Positions 31,843 to 44,127 of a stretch of DNA of 64,000 bases are shown here, piece by piece. Under the pieces are notes generated by a model, which saw nothing but the letters and a program-made list of their open reading frames with translations, did no database searches and was not told where the DNA came from. Within the stretch, counting starts at the first letter, position 1. The number at the start of each line of letters is the position of its first letter. Both the position numbers and the translations under genes were made by a program. Source of the stretch: Macrolepiota albuminosa (lineage: Eukaryota; Basidiomycota; Agaricomycetes; Agaricales; Agaricaceae). The stretch lies in NCBI GenBank assembly GCA_027475525.1, contig JAMWFC010000089.1:434001-498000 (forward strand), read 5' to 3'.

Positions 31843-33961
31843 GTGATGAGGATCATGGAGATGAAGTGCTTATTTTGGACTATAATCATCGGACTGGGCA
31901 AGTAAACTTTATATCACATACCCCTTTAGCCCCTGAAATCTTGAACACTTCTACGTTGCTTACTAGCGAAGCTTTATCCTACTTATACCTCACTGCATCT
32001 GATATTACTGAAAATCTTTCGACAGACACTTATTTTGTTTCTACCAAGCTTTATCCTACTTATACCTCACTGCATCTGATATTACTGAAAATCTTTCGAC
32101 AGACACTTATTTTGTTTCTACCCCTGATTCTAAAGAACCTTTGATATCCGGTTTCGCTAGAAACCAGAGTTCCATTTATAATATGTTTGCTAACAACAGT
32201 AACCCTAAGCGCAAAGGGGTTCAGGTTAAAAAGAAATACAAGCCAGTAGCGCTTAAAATGAAACCGGTAGCGAGCGGCGTACCCGAAGAATTTTGCATCG
32301 AGAGAAAAATCATTGGAGACCCGTTAGCGACCCTTCCCGAGCTTAATCCAAACCCGCCACCCTTCAAGCCTACCGGACGATTTACAGAAGAACGACGGGC
32401 GCTATTCCTTAGCGCCCACGATACAGGCTTTCTATCAACGGCGGAACTAGATGTATTAACCGACATTATGCAAAAACAAAACGAAGCATTTGCTTGGGAG
32501 GATTCCGAATGCGGTAAACTTAGAACTGACTTCTTTCCACCAGTGGCTATACCAACGATACCTCATGTACCTTGGACCGAGCATAACCGACCTATACCAC
32601 CTGGTATTGAAGCTGAAGTGTGCCAAATTATTTGTTCCAAAATAGCAGCAGGAGTTTATGAGCCTTCCAATTCGGCATACCGATCACGATGGTTTTGTGT
32701 ACTGAAGAAAAATGGAAAGCTACGTATAGTTCACAGTTTGGAGCCGCTAAACAAAGTCACGATTCGTCATTCAGGGGTACCGCCCTTCCCCGATCACGTC
32801 GCTGAATCGTTCGCGGGAAGAATATGTGGCGCTACCCTGGATCTGTACGTTGGCTATGACGAGCGCTTGATTCACCCTTCCTCTCGCGACTTAACGACAT
32901 TTCAAACGCCATTCGGAGCGCTACGACTGGTTACACTTCCCATGGGATGGACTAATTCGGTACCCATATTCCACGATGACATTACGTTTATTCTACAACC
33001 CAAAATACCCCACCATGTGCTTAGCTTTATTGACGACGTAGGCGTTAAGGGCCCAAAAGATTGGTGCCTTGTAGATGGCAAGCCCGAAGTACACTTGGAA
33101 AATCCTAATATCCGCATGGCGCTATGGAACTTCTTCCAATTGATTAACCGGGTGCTCCAACGCATGAAATATTGTGGCGGAACGTTCTCAGGACACAAGT
33201 TGGTTCTTTGCGCACCACAATTTAAAATTTTAGGGCACGTTTGCATGCCAGAGGGCAGGATCCCTGAGAAGAGCCGATTAGCGCTTCTGGAAAAGTGGAG
33301 AGTCTGCCATAACCTCTTGGAAGTTCACGTGTTTCTAGGCACGGTAGGCGTGCTGTGCATGTTCATACACCATTTTTCACATCAAGTGCACATGCTAAAT
33401 CGCTTAACCCGTTCAGGAGTCCCCTTCGAATTCGGACCCGACCAAATTAACACCCAAAAAGATTTAGTGAAGGCGCTGCAGGAAGCGAAGCCATTGGTAC
33501 CCATTGACTATACTATGTCTGATCCCGTTATACTTGCCGTTGACACCTCTTACATTGCGGTCGGCTTCTTTTTATGTCAATGTGATTGCGCAAATCGAAA
33601 AATCAGACGCTACAATTGCTTCGGATCAATTACCCTTAACGACAGAGAGTCGCGCTATAGTCAGCCCAAGCTGGAATTATACGGATTGTTTTGAGCGTTT
33701 CAGGCGCTACGCATGTATCTTATTGGGGTCTGAAACCTGATTGTCGAAGTTGACGCACGCTACATCAAAGGAATGCTCCAGAATCCAGACATTCAACTCT
33801 CGGCTAGCATGAATCGCTGGGTAGTAGCGATACTAATGTTCCACTTCGAACTCGTGCACGTCAAGAGTGCGTTTTACAGACCTGATAGACTATCTAGGCA
33901 ACCTAGGCAACCGGAGGACGAAGCGCTAGACGAAAGCAATAATGACGTATTTGACGACTAG
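31809..33961 (+). pseudogene. Pol of element A, part 1: reverse transcriptase and RNase H
   Basis: Begins in the -1 frame relative to gag (ATG at 31809 overlaps the gag end). The frame change at about 32046 vanishes if one copy of the 77-bp duplication 31969-32122 is removed. RT shows Leu-Asp-Leu-Tyr-Val-Gly-Tyr and the Phe-Ile-Asp-Asp active-site box. RNase H starts at the Ala-Val-Asp-Thr-Ser block. In-frame stops: TGA 33692-33694, TGA 33731-33733 (element B has CGG arginine) and TAG 33959-33961 (element B has Trp). The coding sequence is then split by a solo LTR-B at 33979. Confidence 0.85.
31969..32122. repeat. Perfect 77-bp tandem duplication (no. 3) in pol
   Basis: 31969-32045 equals 32046-32122; both flanks differ. 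Collapsing it joins the two pol frames. Confidence 0.9.
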
Positions 33962-34086
33962 ATTGACCGGTTGCACGGTGATGACGCCCAAAGTTTGGTC
34001 AGTAACAAAAAAGCAATAATGACGTATTTGACGACTAGATTGACCGGTTGCACGGTGATGACGCCCAAAGTTTGGTCAGTAACAAA
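33933..34086. repeat. Perfect 77-bp tandem duplication (no. 4) at the pol/LTR-B junction
   Basis: 33933-34009 equals 34010-34086. The unit spans the insertion junction, so it duplicates pol end plus LTR start. A biological duplication of exactly this hybrid is unlikely. Confidence 0.9.
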
Positions 34087-34596
34087 TATAGTTATAGTGT
34101 TACCGTACCAATTGCTTGCGTTGGGGGCGCTATAAGTGATGTGAGGAGTCCCGGGCAGGTCCCAGAGAACGCACCTATGAAAATGGGGAAGAGTCTGTAA
34201 GGGGGGCGGTAAGTGTAAAGCGCTAAGGTAAAGCGCCTATGAAGGGAGCGGTAAGCGAACACGGCAATGTCAACAGCAAGAACACAGTAAGCTTAGCGAA
34301 GTCTAAGCGTCGTAAATGCCTGCTGTAGATGCAAGGCACGAATAAGTTGAAGGCTAGCGATGAAGTCTGCAGCTGCCGACGAGCTCAACGTTGCTGACCG
34401 TAAATGAAATCTCGAGCGTAAGGGAGACTGAAGTAAGGGGAGCAGGAAACTCTGGTCTATTGTTCTGTGATGTATGTACAAGTCGGTAAGTACTTTTATA
34501 CTACAATGAGTTTACCGTCACTAGTGACCAATGACGCCAAAGTGCGGTAAACTAGAAAATTTCATAGGGGTAGCTCCAACGGTTTCAGATCCCTAC

Positions 34597-34750
34597 CGTC
34601 CATTCAAGACCCTTAGCGCCACCAGGTGGCAGATCGCGGTGCTAAATCATCAATCCATCACCCTTCTGTCTGTCGTCCATTCAAGACCCTTAGCGCCACC
34701 AGGTGGCAGATCGCGGTGCTAAATCATCAATCCATCACCCTTCTGTCTGT
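34597..34750. repeat. Perfect 77-bp tandem duplication (no. 5) in LTR-B
   Basis: 34597-34673 equals 34674-34750. The LTR-B at 50836-51774 has one copy of the matching segment. Confidence 0.9.
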
Positions 34751-34756
34751 CCAAAG

Positions 34757-34910
34757 TGCTTAGCGATGTCAGGTGCCAAATCAAGGCGCTAAGCGATGTC
34801 AGACGCCAAGGTCAAACGCCAAGCTGTCCGTCATGCTTAGCGATGTCAGGTGCCAAATCAAGGCGCTAAGCGATGTCAGACGCCAAGGTCAAACGCCAAG
34901 CTGTCCGTCA
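34757..34910. repeat. Perfect 77-bp tandem duplication (no. 6) in LTR-B
   Basis: 34757-34833 equals 34834-34910, only 6 bases after duplication no. 5. A single copy is present in the other LTR-B. Confidence 0.9.
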
Positions 34911-35149
34911 GTTTTTGATAGATCATCAGGCTTCTCGCTAAGCGCTGTCATTAGTGACTGATGCCATCTGTCAGTTGTCATTCTGTCTGCCGTCGGCGCT
35001 ATCACTGATTGGATCTGCTTCTTGCCGTGCGTGGCCATCAAATATTGCCAAAATTGGTTGGTTAGCACGCGCTAAGGTATCCCGGACCTGTGCCATGTTG
35101 CCGTAGCCTGCTGTTGATGCGCTGATCCTGTATGGGGTCCTATCAACGG

Positions 35150-36767
35150 TTTCATACATGTTATTCAATTGCCTATTTTGGCCCTTTGCGAAGACCAACC
35201 TATTTCGACCTGGCTACACCCTATCATTCCGTATCAACCTAAACCATATCAGGCTCCATTGACTTTTTACACAACCAGTATCTATAACGTCGCTAAGCCA
35301 TATAATGATCTAAAGATAGTCAAGGAACCCAGACCCTTACGGAAAGATAGTCGCAACCTTCCATATTCGGCGGTACCTTGTAGCGCCAAGGCTAAGTCAG
35401 AAGACCAACGAGTTGATCAGGTTAGGAAATGGTTACAGGATTTGCGCCGACCATCAGACCTGATGGATACAGAATACGCCACCTTCATTCGATATGCAAC
35501 GACTTTCTTTATGGTTGAAAACTGGCTTTGGCAACAAAATAGGGCTGGCGCTCACAAATTAGTAATCAAACCAGAGGGCCGCATTAGGATTTTGCGCGCT
35601 ATGCACGACGACTTGGAACATCAAGGACTCTATGCGACGTGGGCGAATTTATTGGAACGTTTTTGGTGGCCTCAAGTTAGCGCCAATATCGCGTGGTATA
35701 TTCGCATTTGTCATCTCTGCCAAATCCAGCAGACGCGCCAGGTGCTTATTCCCCCAACTGTAGCGACTTCAGCACCCTTGTTCGGAAAGATATATATCGA
35801 CACTATGCACATGCCCAAGTCGGGGTGCTACAAGTACATTATCCACGGAAGGTGTTCTTTGGTACATTGGCGGGAGTTCCGTATGCTCCAGCGGGAAAAT
35901 ACCGACGCTATAGCTAAGTGGCTCTTTGAAGATGTTATTTGCAGGTGGGGAGCCCTTCACGAGATTGTTACAGACAATGGAGCGCCGATAGTTAAGGCGC
36001 TTACCTACCTCGCTAAGAAATACAACATCCACCATATTCGAATCTCAGGATACAATAAACGCGCTAACGGTATAGTGGAAAGGCCGCATTTTGACGTACG
36101 ACAGGTGCTATTTAAGGCGGTAGATGGTGACGAAAGTCGATGGAGTGAAGCGACTTATTCGGTCTTTTGGTCTGAACGAGTTACCGTACGGAGGAGGATG
36201 GGCTGTTCTCCTTACTATGCGGCGACTGGCACCCATCCCCTGCTTCCAGCGGACGTTGTGGAAGCAACATACTTACAGCCTCCACCTAACTCAATCCTGT
36301 CCTCTACCGATCTGATCGCTAGGCGCGCCATTGACTTACAAAGACGCATGGAGGATCTAGAGCGCCTACACGAGGTAGTATTTCAAGCTAGACGACAGGC
36401 CGCATTATGATTTGAAAGCGAGCATAGCGCTACTATCCGAGACTACGACTTTACAGCTGGCGCTTTAGTACTAATGCGCAACTCGAAAATCGAAGTCACC
36501 CACAACAAAAAGATGCGACCCCGATACCTAGGACCCCTCATAGTAGTTTCCCGCAATAAGGGAGGTGCCTACGTACTCTGCGAGTTGGACGGCTCAGTTT
36601 TGCATCAACTGGTAGCGGCGTTTCGACTCATTCCCTACTTAGCGCGTGAACATATTCCACTACCTTTGCCGGTGCTGGACATTGACACTGCCAAGCTTCG
36701 AGAGCTGGAAGAGACTGAGATGGTGGACGATGACGAGAACACTCTGGATGAAGACGAGGAGCAATAA
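35150..36767 (+). pseudogene. Pol of element A, part 2: integrase and GPY/F-like C terminus
   Basis: After the LTR-B insertion the frame continues as a linker, then a His-His-Cys-Cys zinc-binding domain (His-Asp-Asp-Leu-Glu-His through Cys-His-Leu-Cys) and an rve core with Asp in Ile-Asp-Thr-Met-His, Asp in Val-Thr-Asp-Asn-Gly-Ala and Glu in Ile-Val-Glu-Arg-Pro-His. TGA at 36408-36410 follows Ala-Ala-Leu; element B has TGA at the same codon. The same frame then continues to 36767 with a GPY/F-type module (Leu-Gly-Pro-Leu-Ile-Val-Val) and an acidic tail. Confidence 0.85.
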
Positions 36768-36954
36768 ACTTATATGAAACGCGAGGCGCTAACTTTTAGC
36801 ACCCCTGGAGATCAGACTTAGGCAACCCGAAATCCAGAAAAGATTAAATACACAAGCGGTACTAGTATACAGGGAACAGGCGATTAGACTACAACTGCAC
36901 CTAATGGAACTACCCTAAAGATGCAGACCGTCGACATGGACCTTTCACTTAATC

Positions 36955-38506
36955 TTTAGGTCGCCTGCAGGTAGGAGGAGCGCCTGGAGGTGGCGCATTA
37001 GCAGAGGGAACGGGAGGAACGGGAACACTAGGAGGAGGCGTGGGCGGAGCACCTGGGCGAGAAGCACGAGGAGCGCCTGGAGGAGTGGCCGAGGGGTTTG
37101 GGGATGAGTACCACCCGTCCTCATCCAGGCGGGACTCAAACAATGGGTAAGGAAAGGCTGTGTGTGCTAATATAGCCCGACGCACATCAAGATTGACAAG
37201 TGGGGGAAGGGGGAGCCAGGAGAGACTCTTAGAGACATCATGGAGTTAACCACCTCAGGTTAGGAAAAGATAAGAACTAACCAAGGTTCCCGTTTCGCAG
37301 AGTAGGCTGGTCAGACTCAGAGCGTTACCTGTGACTGGCTCCTGCACAATGCATGAGTATTACTCACGACCCGCGCTAAGGGAAGGTGTACGGTGACTAT
37401 GGATGGGTCGACGTCGATCATCCATTCCTCGGAAGCGGCGAGAAGAATCCGGTACCTGCGTACCAGGGTCATCATATTTCCATTCTCGTGTGGAAAACTG
37501 CCAGTAGGCATGAGCGCGAGGAACTGTTCTAATCAGTCTAGGATAGCGGGACGGTACAGGCGTTTGGGCTCATCAAGGAGAAGAGGAACTACTGGCATGA
37601 GGTGATACTGACTGGGTTAACCGCGCCAGAACCCATAAAGTACCTCAAGCTACTTGCAGGGTTGCGGATACTAGGGAATTCTTACATGCGCAAAACAATC
37701 ACAAGAGAGGGCGACAACAATGATGCAGTTCATATAACTACGACAAAAGAAATCAAATATCTAAAATCTGTCAGTCCAGTGGCGCCATGGAAAAGAAGGA
37801 GCCAACTTACATAAACGACATGGGAGACGGACGAGCATCAAGGCCCGGGCAGAAGGAGAGGCCTGGAAGGCCTCCAGCCTTCAGCAGGACCACGAAAAAG
37901 CCGGCCACCGGTAGACGAGTGGGGTGCCTAGCGAAGCGATGCGTTAGAAGGAAGAAAAGAGGTAATAAGGTAACAAACCAGGTAGTGACTCTCCTCCAGC
38001 AGCAGCTCAAGATGTTCTTTTGTTTCCTTGGTCATGATTTGCTTGATTTGGAGACTATCAGAAGAGAAGGAGGGCGAAAAAGGCAAGAGCGCACCTGAAA
38101 AATCCGACTCCAGTTCTTCTCCATACCAAATCGGGTCAGCAGCAGCTCATCGTTCCAAATCTCGCAAGCCACACAAAGGAGCTGACAGCGACAACCTAAC
38201 TCAACGACTCTGTCGGTCAGCCCGGGCATGCCGACCGCCGGGTAGTGGTGGAAGAACGAGGTAGCGCGTTCCAGGAAAGTAGGGGGATCAATCATGATAT
38301 GAGCGTAATCACAGCGGGGGGTCCACACAATGCCGGTTGGGCTTTCCATCACGAAGACTGATGAGATGCTGTCGAGGCATGGGCAATTTATAGGACTCGG
38401 ACAGTGTTTCAACTAGCGACAGCATGGGAGGGCACTTCTCAAGGGGCTTGGACCCTGACGCAGACACGAACCAATAGGATGCGCTTGAACTAATGTTAGG
38501 TCGCAC
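36955..38506 (-). pseudogene. Antisense ORF cluster unique to element A, unknown
   Basis: Minus-strand pieces: 38506-38350 (Met-Arg-Pro-Asn...), 38360-38100 (Trp-Thr-Pro-Arg-Cys-Asp-Tyr, many Cys), 37511-37320, and a Pro-rich C-terminal piece 37190-36955. Plausible donors and acceptors lie between them, so this may be a spliced gene of about 350 codons, but I could not join it fully. Element B has no counterpart: only about 400 bp separate its pol end from the antisense gene. It could be captured host sequence. Function unknown. Confidence 0.4.
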
Positions 38507-38877
38507 AAAGAGGAAGTTAACCTTCGAGATCTAGCGCTTATAGCCACCATCACCGAATAACCACAAGCGATCAGTGGCACTCTATTTCTTATACATTAAA
38601 ACTTCTTGCATGAATCGACTTATTTTTCTACAGACGATACCTATTTCTTCCTAGGCTGGCGCGATATTGGCTATTGGGTCGCGCTGGTAATAGGGGTTTT
38701 TACGCCATGATGATTTACTGAGTGTTTCCCCTTTTTCTTACTTTGTGTTTTGATTACTTACAAACTGACAATTTCGAAACAAAGGGGGGGAGCGTTTATT
38801 TTTGGCTAGGGCTACCACAAACTACGTATCAAAAATTTTAAAAGTCCATAAAAGTCCAAAGCGCTATGGGTCGGCGA

Positions 38878-41466
38878 CTACACATCAGATGCGGAGGGAG
38901 CAGGATCACCCAATGGAAGCAAGTCCCCATCCTGAATGGTGTTACTCGCTTGCCACTCAAGCGCATCAGTGATGTCATCATGGAGCTCAAGCAGGAGGAG
39001 CTCATGGCGCGCTAAGGTGGAGACACGAGGACGTAGGAGGGCGAGTTCACAACCAATGACGTCGGTTGCATCCTCGACCTGGCAGAGTTGTTGGTGAAGA
39101 TCGGCGGCAGGGCAAAGGGGAGTGACGGGATAAGAGAACTCATTCCCAAGCCAAGGGTAGGCATCGCCAGAAATGCGCATGGAGGGGGGAGGAGTCCAGA
39201 AGGGATCAAACTTAGCGGAGGTCAGAGAAGGGGCGAACCGACTAAGAAATGCAGACTTACTCAAACAGTTACGGGGGCACGTGGGGTCCATTCATGGCGC
39301 TCATCGCCTGGGGACATGGCCCTAGCGGAGGAAAGGTGGATGCCATAAGAAGGCAAGTACCTCCAGCGGTGACGGCGCTCACCCTGAGCCACTAAGGTCC
39401 CTTTGGACTCAGGCGTGGTGGAGGACTCGCAAGTACTAGGGAAGGAAGACAGGCTATGAGGGGGAGTAAGAGAAGGGGTAATAGGAAGAGCGACGGGGGA
39501 GGCGCTAGCCACGACAGGTTCAGGAGCAGGGGTAGCGCCGGCAACCAACATCACGACATCTTCAGCGGGAGGGATATTCACGACGGCAGGAAGCGAGGGA
39601 GTAGGGGACCTGGCAACAAAGAGGTTAGCGCAACCTACACAGGAAAACACAAACACTACACACTGATTACCACTGGGGCCACTCTGATAAGAGTTAGCGG
39701 CAATAGGGGGAGTAATGCAAAGCAGAAGAGCGCGTACCGCCAATAGTGCATCGGTTTCGACTACAGGCCCAGCCTCATCATCATCCTCACCCTCAGCATC
39801 CCTCTTGGTATCCTCGCCTTCATCAGTAGATGACTCAGTAGAAGACAAGACCATGGGAGTAGCAAGCACTAGCTTCCGGCGCTTACCGGAACTCTTGCTA
39901 GGAGAGGCAACAATGGGCTTACGTTTCGAAGGGACAGGATGATGGGGAGAGCGGGCAAAGGGGGCTGCAACGGTGGTACCATCTTGGGTGGTGGGAAGTG
40001 CTAGGCTTGCAGCGCTAATCACAGTGGGCTGACGAGTAGCGGCCAGATCGCGTTGTTGCAGGATGAAGGCCTGGGCATTACGAACTAAGACTGCACGCTC
40101 GTAATTGCATTGCATGATGGCATCCCTACCATGTTCACGAGTACGAATCCCATTGAAGACACAGCCCCGTTTCAACGCATTGCAACGGTAGCAGGGAAGA
40201 GAGGCGGTAGGAAACCAGCAACCCTCGGGATCGTTTTCAGACCAGCATTTATCACACTGAGAAAGAAGTTAGCGACGTCATCAACCTTTCAGGGACGAAC
40301 AAGTACTTACTGCGCCAATCTTTGCCCTAAAAGCGCAGCGCTCCACGGGTGCCACTGTAACCTTCTTCTTAGCGCCGAGTACTTGGACACCAGCCGGGAG
40401 GCCGGTATCAATAACAGTAGTGTTGCAACAAAGGCGCAACAGATCACGAAGCTCCGCGTCGGTAAACATAGTCTGGTTGGGCGCCTAAGGAGGGCTCTAT
40501 CAGGTGCTAGAAATAAGCAATCTTAAAAGGAAACACTTGTAAACATAGTCTGGTTGGGCGCCTAAGGAGGGCTCTATCAGGTGCTAGAAATAAGCAATCT
40601 TAAAAGGAAACACTTACGACATATAAAGGGGCGACGCGAGCAGGGAGATTGATCTGAGAAGCAAAGTTAGTAGAAGAACTAGAGGCAAGAAGACAAGAAT
40701 GCACGGTACGTTTAGGAGGGCTAGCGAGAGCAGGGGGCACGCGATTAATAACCATAGCAAAGTTATGGGGGGGAAGGCGAGAAATAGTATGAGTAGGTCC
40801 AGGCCGGGGCTCACTGGCGGTAACGGCAATCCGTTTGATGGCCGAATGAGGAGGCGCAGTACGAGTGGGAGAAGCGACAATGGGTGCAGTACAAGCAGGA
40901 GAAACATTGCCACGAAAAGGACTACCAAGAATGGGAGGAGGTAGAACAGAGATAGGAGCAACAGGAGGAGCGGCTGGAGCGGAAGGAACGGTAGAGGCCA
41001 ACGGGGCACTAGGAAGACTGGCAGCGGTGGGCGACATAGCAACCGACTACTCAGGGTTAACATGGAAAATGTGAGGAAGAAGAGGAGGGAACTCACTTCG
41101 CCAACCTCAGTACTAGCCAGCAGGGCATCAATCTCGTCGGATAAAGAAGGAGCCTAGTATGGGCGCTGAACCTTAGCGCCACGAACCCAAAAATCAAACC
41201 TAAAAACTTACAAACAAGTCCGCGAACAGTAGTAACCAATCAGCACCCTCATATTCACAGTACCGAGCCATGCACCATTCACGAATCTCGACGCCCCGCG
41301 CCCAGAAACTGTCAGAGCCGTGGACCACAAGCCAGCGCCGATAAAGTTGCATAATGCCAGGGACAGTTTGTGGCGCATCAGCGGGACCGACAGACTTAGT
41401 GCGATCAAATAAATAGGAGGCCTTAGCCAGGAAATTGCGAAGAGCAGAGGCATCGAAAGGAGTGGA
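38878..41466 (-). CDS. Antisense accessory gene of element A, Zn2Cys6-like motif
   Basis: Minus strand, at least five exons. Exon 1 starts at ATG 41464-41466 and ends in Leu-Phe before gtaagt near 41217. A short exon follows near 41158-41101. Next is a Pro/Ala-rich exon (about 41047-40615), an exon with Phe-Thr-Asp-Ala-Glu-Leu-Arg (from about 40482), and an exon starting at 40256. That last exon gives Cys at spacing C-x2-C-x8-C-x8-C-x2-C-x6-C (40256-40161), then a basic and acidic low-complexity region to about 39261. The C-terminal part ends at 38878 (Trp-Gln-Ala-Ser-Asn-Thr-Ile-Gln-Asp-Gly-Asp-Leu-Leu-Pro). Element B has the same gene with the same motif spacing (48275-50664). The motif resembles fungal Zn2Cys6 DNA-binding clusters (usual spacing C-x2-C-x6-C), so DNA binding is inferred only. 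A 77-bp duplication at 40462-40615 lies over an intron/exon edge. Confidence 0.6.
40462..40615. repeat. Perfect 77-bp tandem duplication (no. 7) in the antisense gene
   Basis: 40462-40538 equals 40539-40615. The related copy at 700-800 and 4061-4080 has one unit only, interrupted by the LINE. Confidence 0.9.
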
Positions 41467-41605
41467 CATGTTGAAAAGATGGGAAGGAAAACACGAGAAG
41501 ATGAAGTGATGAAAACAATTTTTATAAGGTGCCGGCGGCATCATACAGACCGTAGCGCAGTCAAATTAATGACGGCGTTTGACTGAGGACAGTCAATTTT
41601 TCAGT

Positions 41606-41699
41606 CGGGGGGAGATAATAGGCTTCTACTCAGACTGAGCGCATCAAGGGACATTATAGGCCAACCGACACTTGACGTACTCAGGACTCTAGCGACCAG
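41606..41699 (+). repeat. Polypurine tract and first 84 bp of 3' LTR-A
   Basis: cggggggaga (41606-41615) primes plus-strand synthesis. The LTR then starts TAATAGGCTTCTACTC (TG changed to TA) at 41616 and is cut after GACCAG by element B. CCAG (41696-41699) is the 4-bp target duplicated at 51775-51778. Confidence 0.85.
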
Positions 41700-41900
41700 T
41701 GATAGGACCCTATACAGGTTAGGCGCATCAACGGCAGGCTCGGCACCAGCTCCGGAAATCTTGCCGCACTCGTTCTGAACTTAGCGCACGCGTTCTACCT
41801 ATTTTAAGCCATTCCCAACGGCCGGACACGGCAAGAAGCAGATCCAATCAATGATAGCGCCGACGGCAGACAGAATGACAACTGACAGATGGCATCAGTC
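41700..41900 (+). repeat. Start of 5' LTR-B (201 bp readable)
   Basis: Aligns without gaps to 50836-51036. I count 7 differences, all transitions, 6 of them at CpG. Confidence 0.9.
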
Positions 41901-42000
41901 NNNNNNNNNNNNNNNNNNNNNNNNNNNNNNNNNNNNNNNNNNNNNNNNNNNNNNNNNNNNNNNNNNNNNNNNNNNNNNNNNNNNNNNNNNNNNNNNNNNN
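41901..42000. other. Assembly gap (100 N)
   Basis: The round size suggests a placeholder. By comparison with the 3' LTR-B and with element A, about 738 bp of LTR plus about 570 bp of leader and gag start should be missing, near 1.3 kb. Confidence 0.95.
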
Positions 42001-44127
42001 GCAGAGACATGGACAGGCCTTGCCGAGTTTGCCGCCTCTGTTCCTGCCGCCCCACCCGTTCCAGCCCAAGGCGCTTCATATGAAGGCTGGAAGATGGCAG
42101 TGATCCAGTTGTACCCTGGCGCAGAAGAAGCTACCCGATACACGGTAAACGAGTTGCAGAAACTAGTACAGGAATCTTTCGACAACGGCACATCTTCACT
42201 TGGCGTGTTCTCTACATATTACCGCGAGTTCCAGAAAATCGCTAGGTGGCTTCTGCAGAACGGCAAGCTCTATATTAACAAGGAACGTTGCCTATTCCAG
42301 CAAGGCATCCTGACTTCACTGTGGACTTGTATTGCTCGTCGCCTAGAAATTGTTCATCAGACCCATCACTCTGACGAGCCCTATAACATTGCCGACGTCT
42401 TTGAAGCCAGTAAATGGGTTCTCAAGGGAACGGACACTGGCGTTGGTATACCACGCGCTAGGACGAGCCCACCCCCTGAGCGAACTAACGGTATCATTCC
42501 CATCCTGCCTCCTGTTGCCGACTTTGTTAAGAAGGAGGATCTCAACGCTGCCATTACCGCTGCTGTCGCCTCCGCTATGACGCGTATAGAAACTATAATT
42601 ACCACCAATCTCGCTAACCGACCCGCTAATGTTCCCGCTAATGGCCCTTGCCACTTCTGTGGAGAAATTGGCCATACTATGACTAGAAGACGCTGCGTGA
42701 CTTTAGAAAACTATATTCGGCAAGGAAGAATTCAAAGGGCTATCGATGGCAAGATAGTCCTCACCACTGGCGCCACCATCCCCAACTACCCAGACAAGAA
42801 GTCCTTCCAGGAGCGAGTTGATGAATAGCATAGGCGCAACCCAGGCCAAATCGTTACCGGCACGCTTTCTGGCAACGCCAACCCTGACCCTGAACAGGCG
42901 ACCCAACAGCAAATGATCCACGAGGTCTTACACTTCGACAGCATTGGCGACCACCCTACTTTCTTGCAAGAAGAGCGAATTGCTAAGCTACAGCAGGAAT
43001 TAGATTCGCTCAAGAATCAGGTCTTTGATGGGGTTGAAGTTAAGCAGCCTAAACAACCTCTTAAAGGATACAAGCCAATGCCTCCCGCTAGCAAGCTACC
43101 GACTCCTGCTCCTGCCACACTGCCTGCTACTACCCCTGCTACCGCTCCAGAACCATTGTTGTCCGCTACCGCTCCTGAACCGCCCTTGCTGCCTCTCCAT
43201 CCCTACTCAGGAATTCCTGACCGTTATCACGCACCAGCACAACAAAACTTTGCCGCTCCTGAGAAACGTCCTGAGGGTGGCTACCGACCTACCGTGCCAA
43301 TTTTCGACATAGAGAAATCCAACCACGTCTTCAACCGCATTATGAAAACCGCTGTCACCTTGTCAGTAGAAGAACTTTGCAGTATTGCTCCCAATGTCCG
43401 CAACCAAGTCAAGACGGCAGTCACTCCTCGACGTCCCTTGGTGACAACCGTTGCCGAGGTCGAGGATCTCGACGACGCGCTCCCTGGTTTTTCGGTTACC
43501 ATCGACTCTTTGGACACTAAAGACTCTCCTACCGACACCATCGCTAACGCCACCTCTGTGGACCTAGTGGAGACCTATCTTAGGTCAGTAGACCATGGAG
43601 AAGACTCGGCCATTCTTACCGTCACTCAAGAATTGCACGCTATCCACTCAGTAGCGCTAACAGTAGACAATAAGCACAAGGTAGAGGCAATTGTAGATAG
43701 CGGGTCTCAAATTATTTCTATGGCAGCCGAAGTCGCTAACGATCTGGGCCTTATTTATGACCCTACCGTTATACTAAACATGCAGAGCGCTAACGGTATG
43801 GTGGACAGATCCCTAGGCCTCTCCAAGAATGTGCCATGCACCCTTGGCAACATCACATTTTACCTCCAAATACACATCTTACGTTCCCCGGCATACGACC
43901 TACTACTTGGCAGACCCTTCGATGTCTTGGCGCGATCAGTTGTCAAGACAGTTACTGACGACGAAACAACCTTAACAATTAGCGACCCCAATTCCGGAAT
44001 CCGACAAACGGTGCCAACGTTCCCTAGGGGACAACAAAAAGGCGCCCGCGCTAAGCCCCCAGAGTTTACCGACCAGCACGCCAACGAGCCTCCCCACCGG
44101 TGTTTTCACAGACCATCGAGGAGGTGA
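42001..44127 (+). pseudogene. Gag and aspartic protease of element B (5' end in gap)
   Basis: Starts inside gag (Ala-Glu-Thr-Trp-Thr-Gly-Leu), aligned with element A near 29746. It contains a zinc knuckle C-x2-C-x4-H-x6-C near 42650-42697 and a retropepsin-like domain with intact Asp-Ser-Gly. TAG at 42826-42828 replaces a Trp codon present in element A (TGG to TAG). The frame ends with TGA at 44125-44127 after Pro-Ser-Arg-Arg, overlapping pol. Confidence 0.85.

Larger units (their letters stand above)
33979..35145 (-). mobile_element. Solo LTR-B inserted in pol of element A
   Basis: Reverse complement of the LTR at 50836-51774, running from TGATGACGCCC to GGTCCTATCA. Flanked by ACGG at 33975-33978 and 35146-35149, a 4-bp TSD. 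The pol reading (Leu-His-Gly, then Phe-Ile-His) resumes after it. Length is 1167 bp, or 936 bp after subtracting three 77-bp duplications; the intact LTR-B is 939 bp. Confidence 0.9.
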
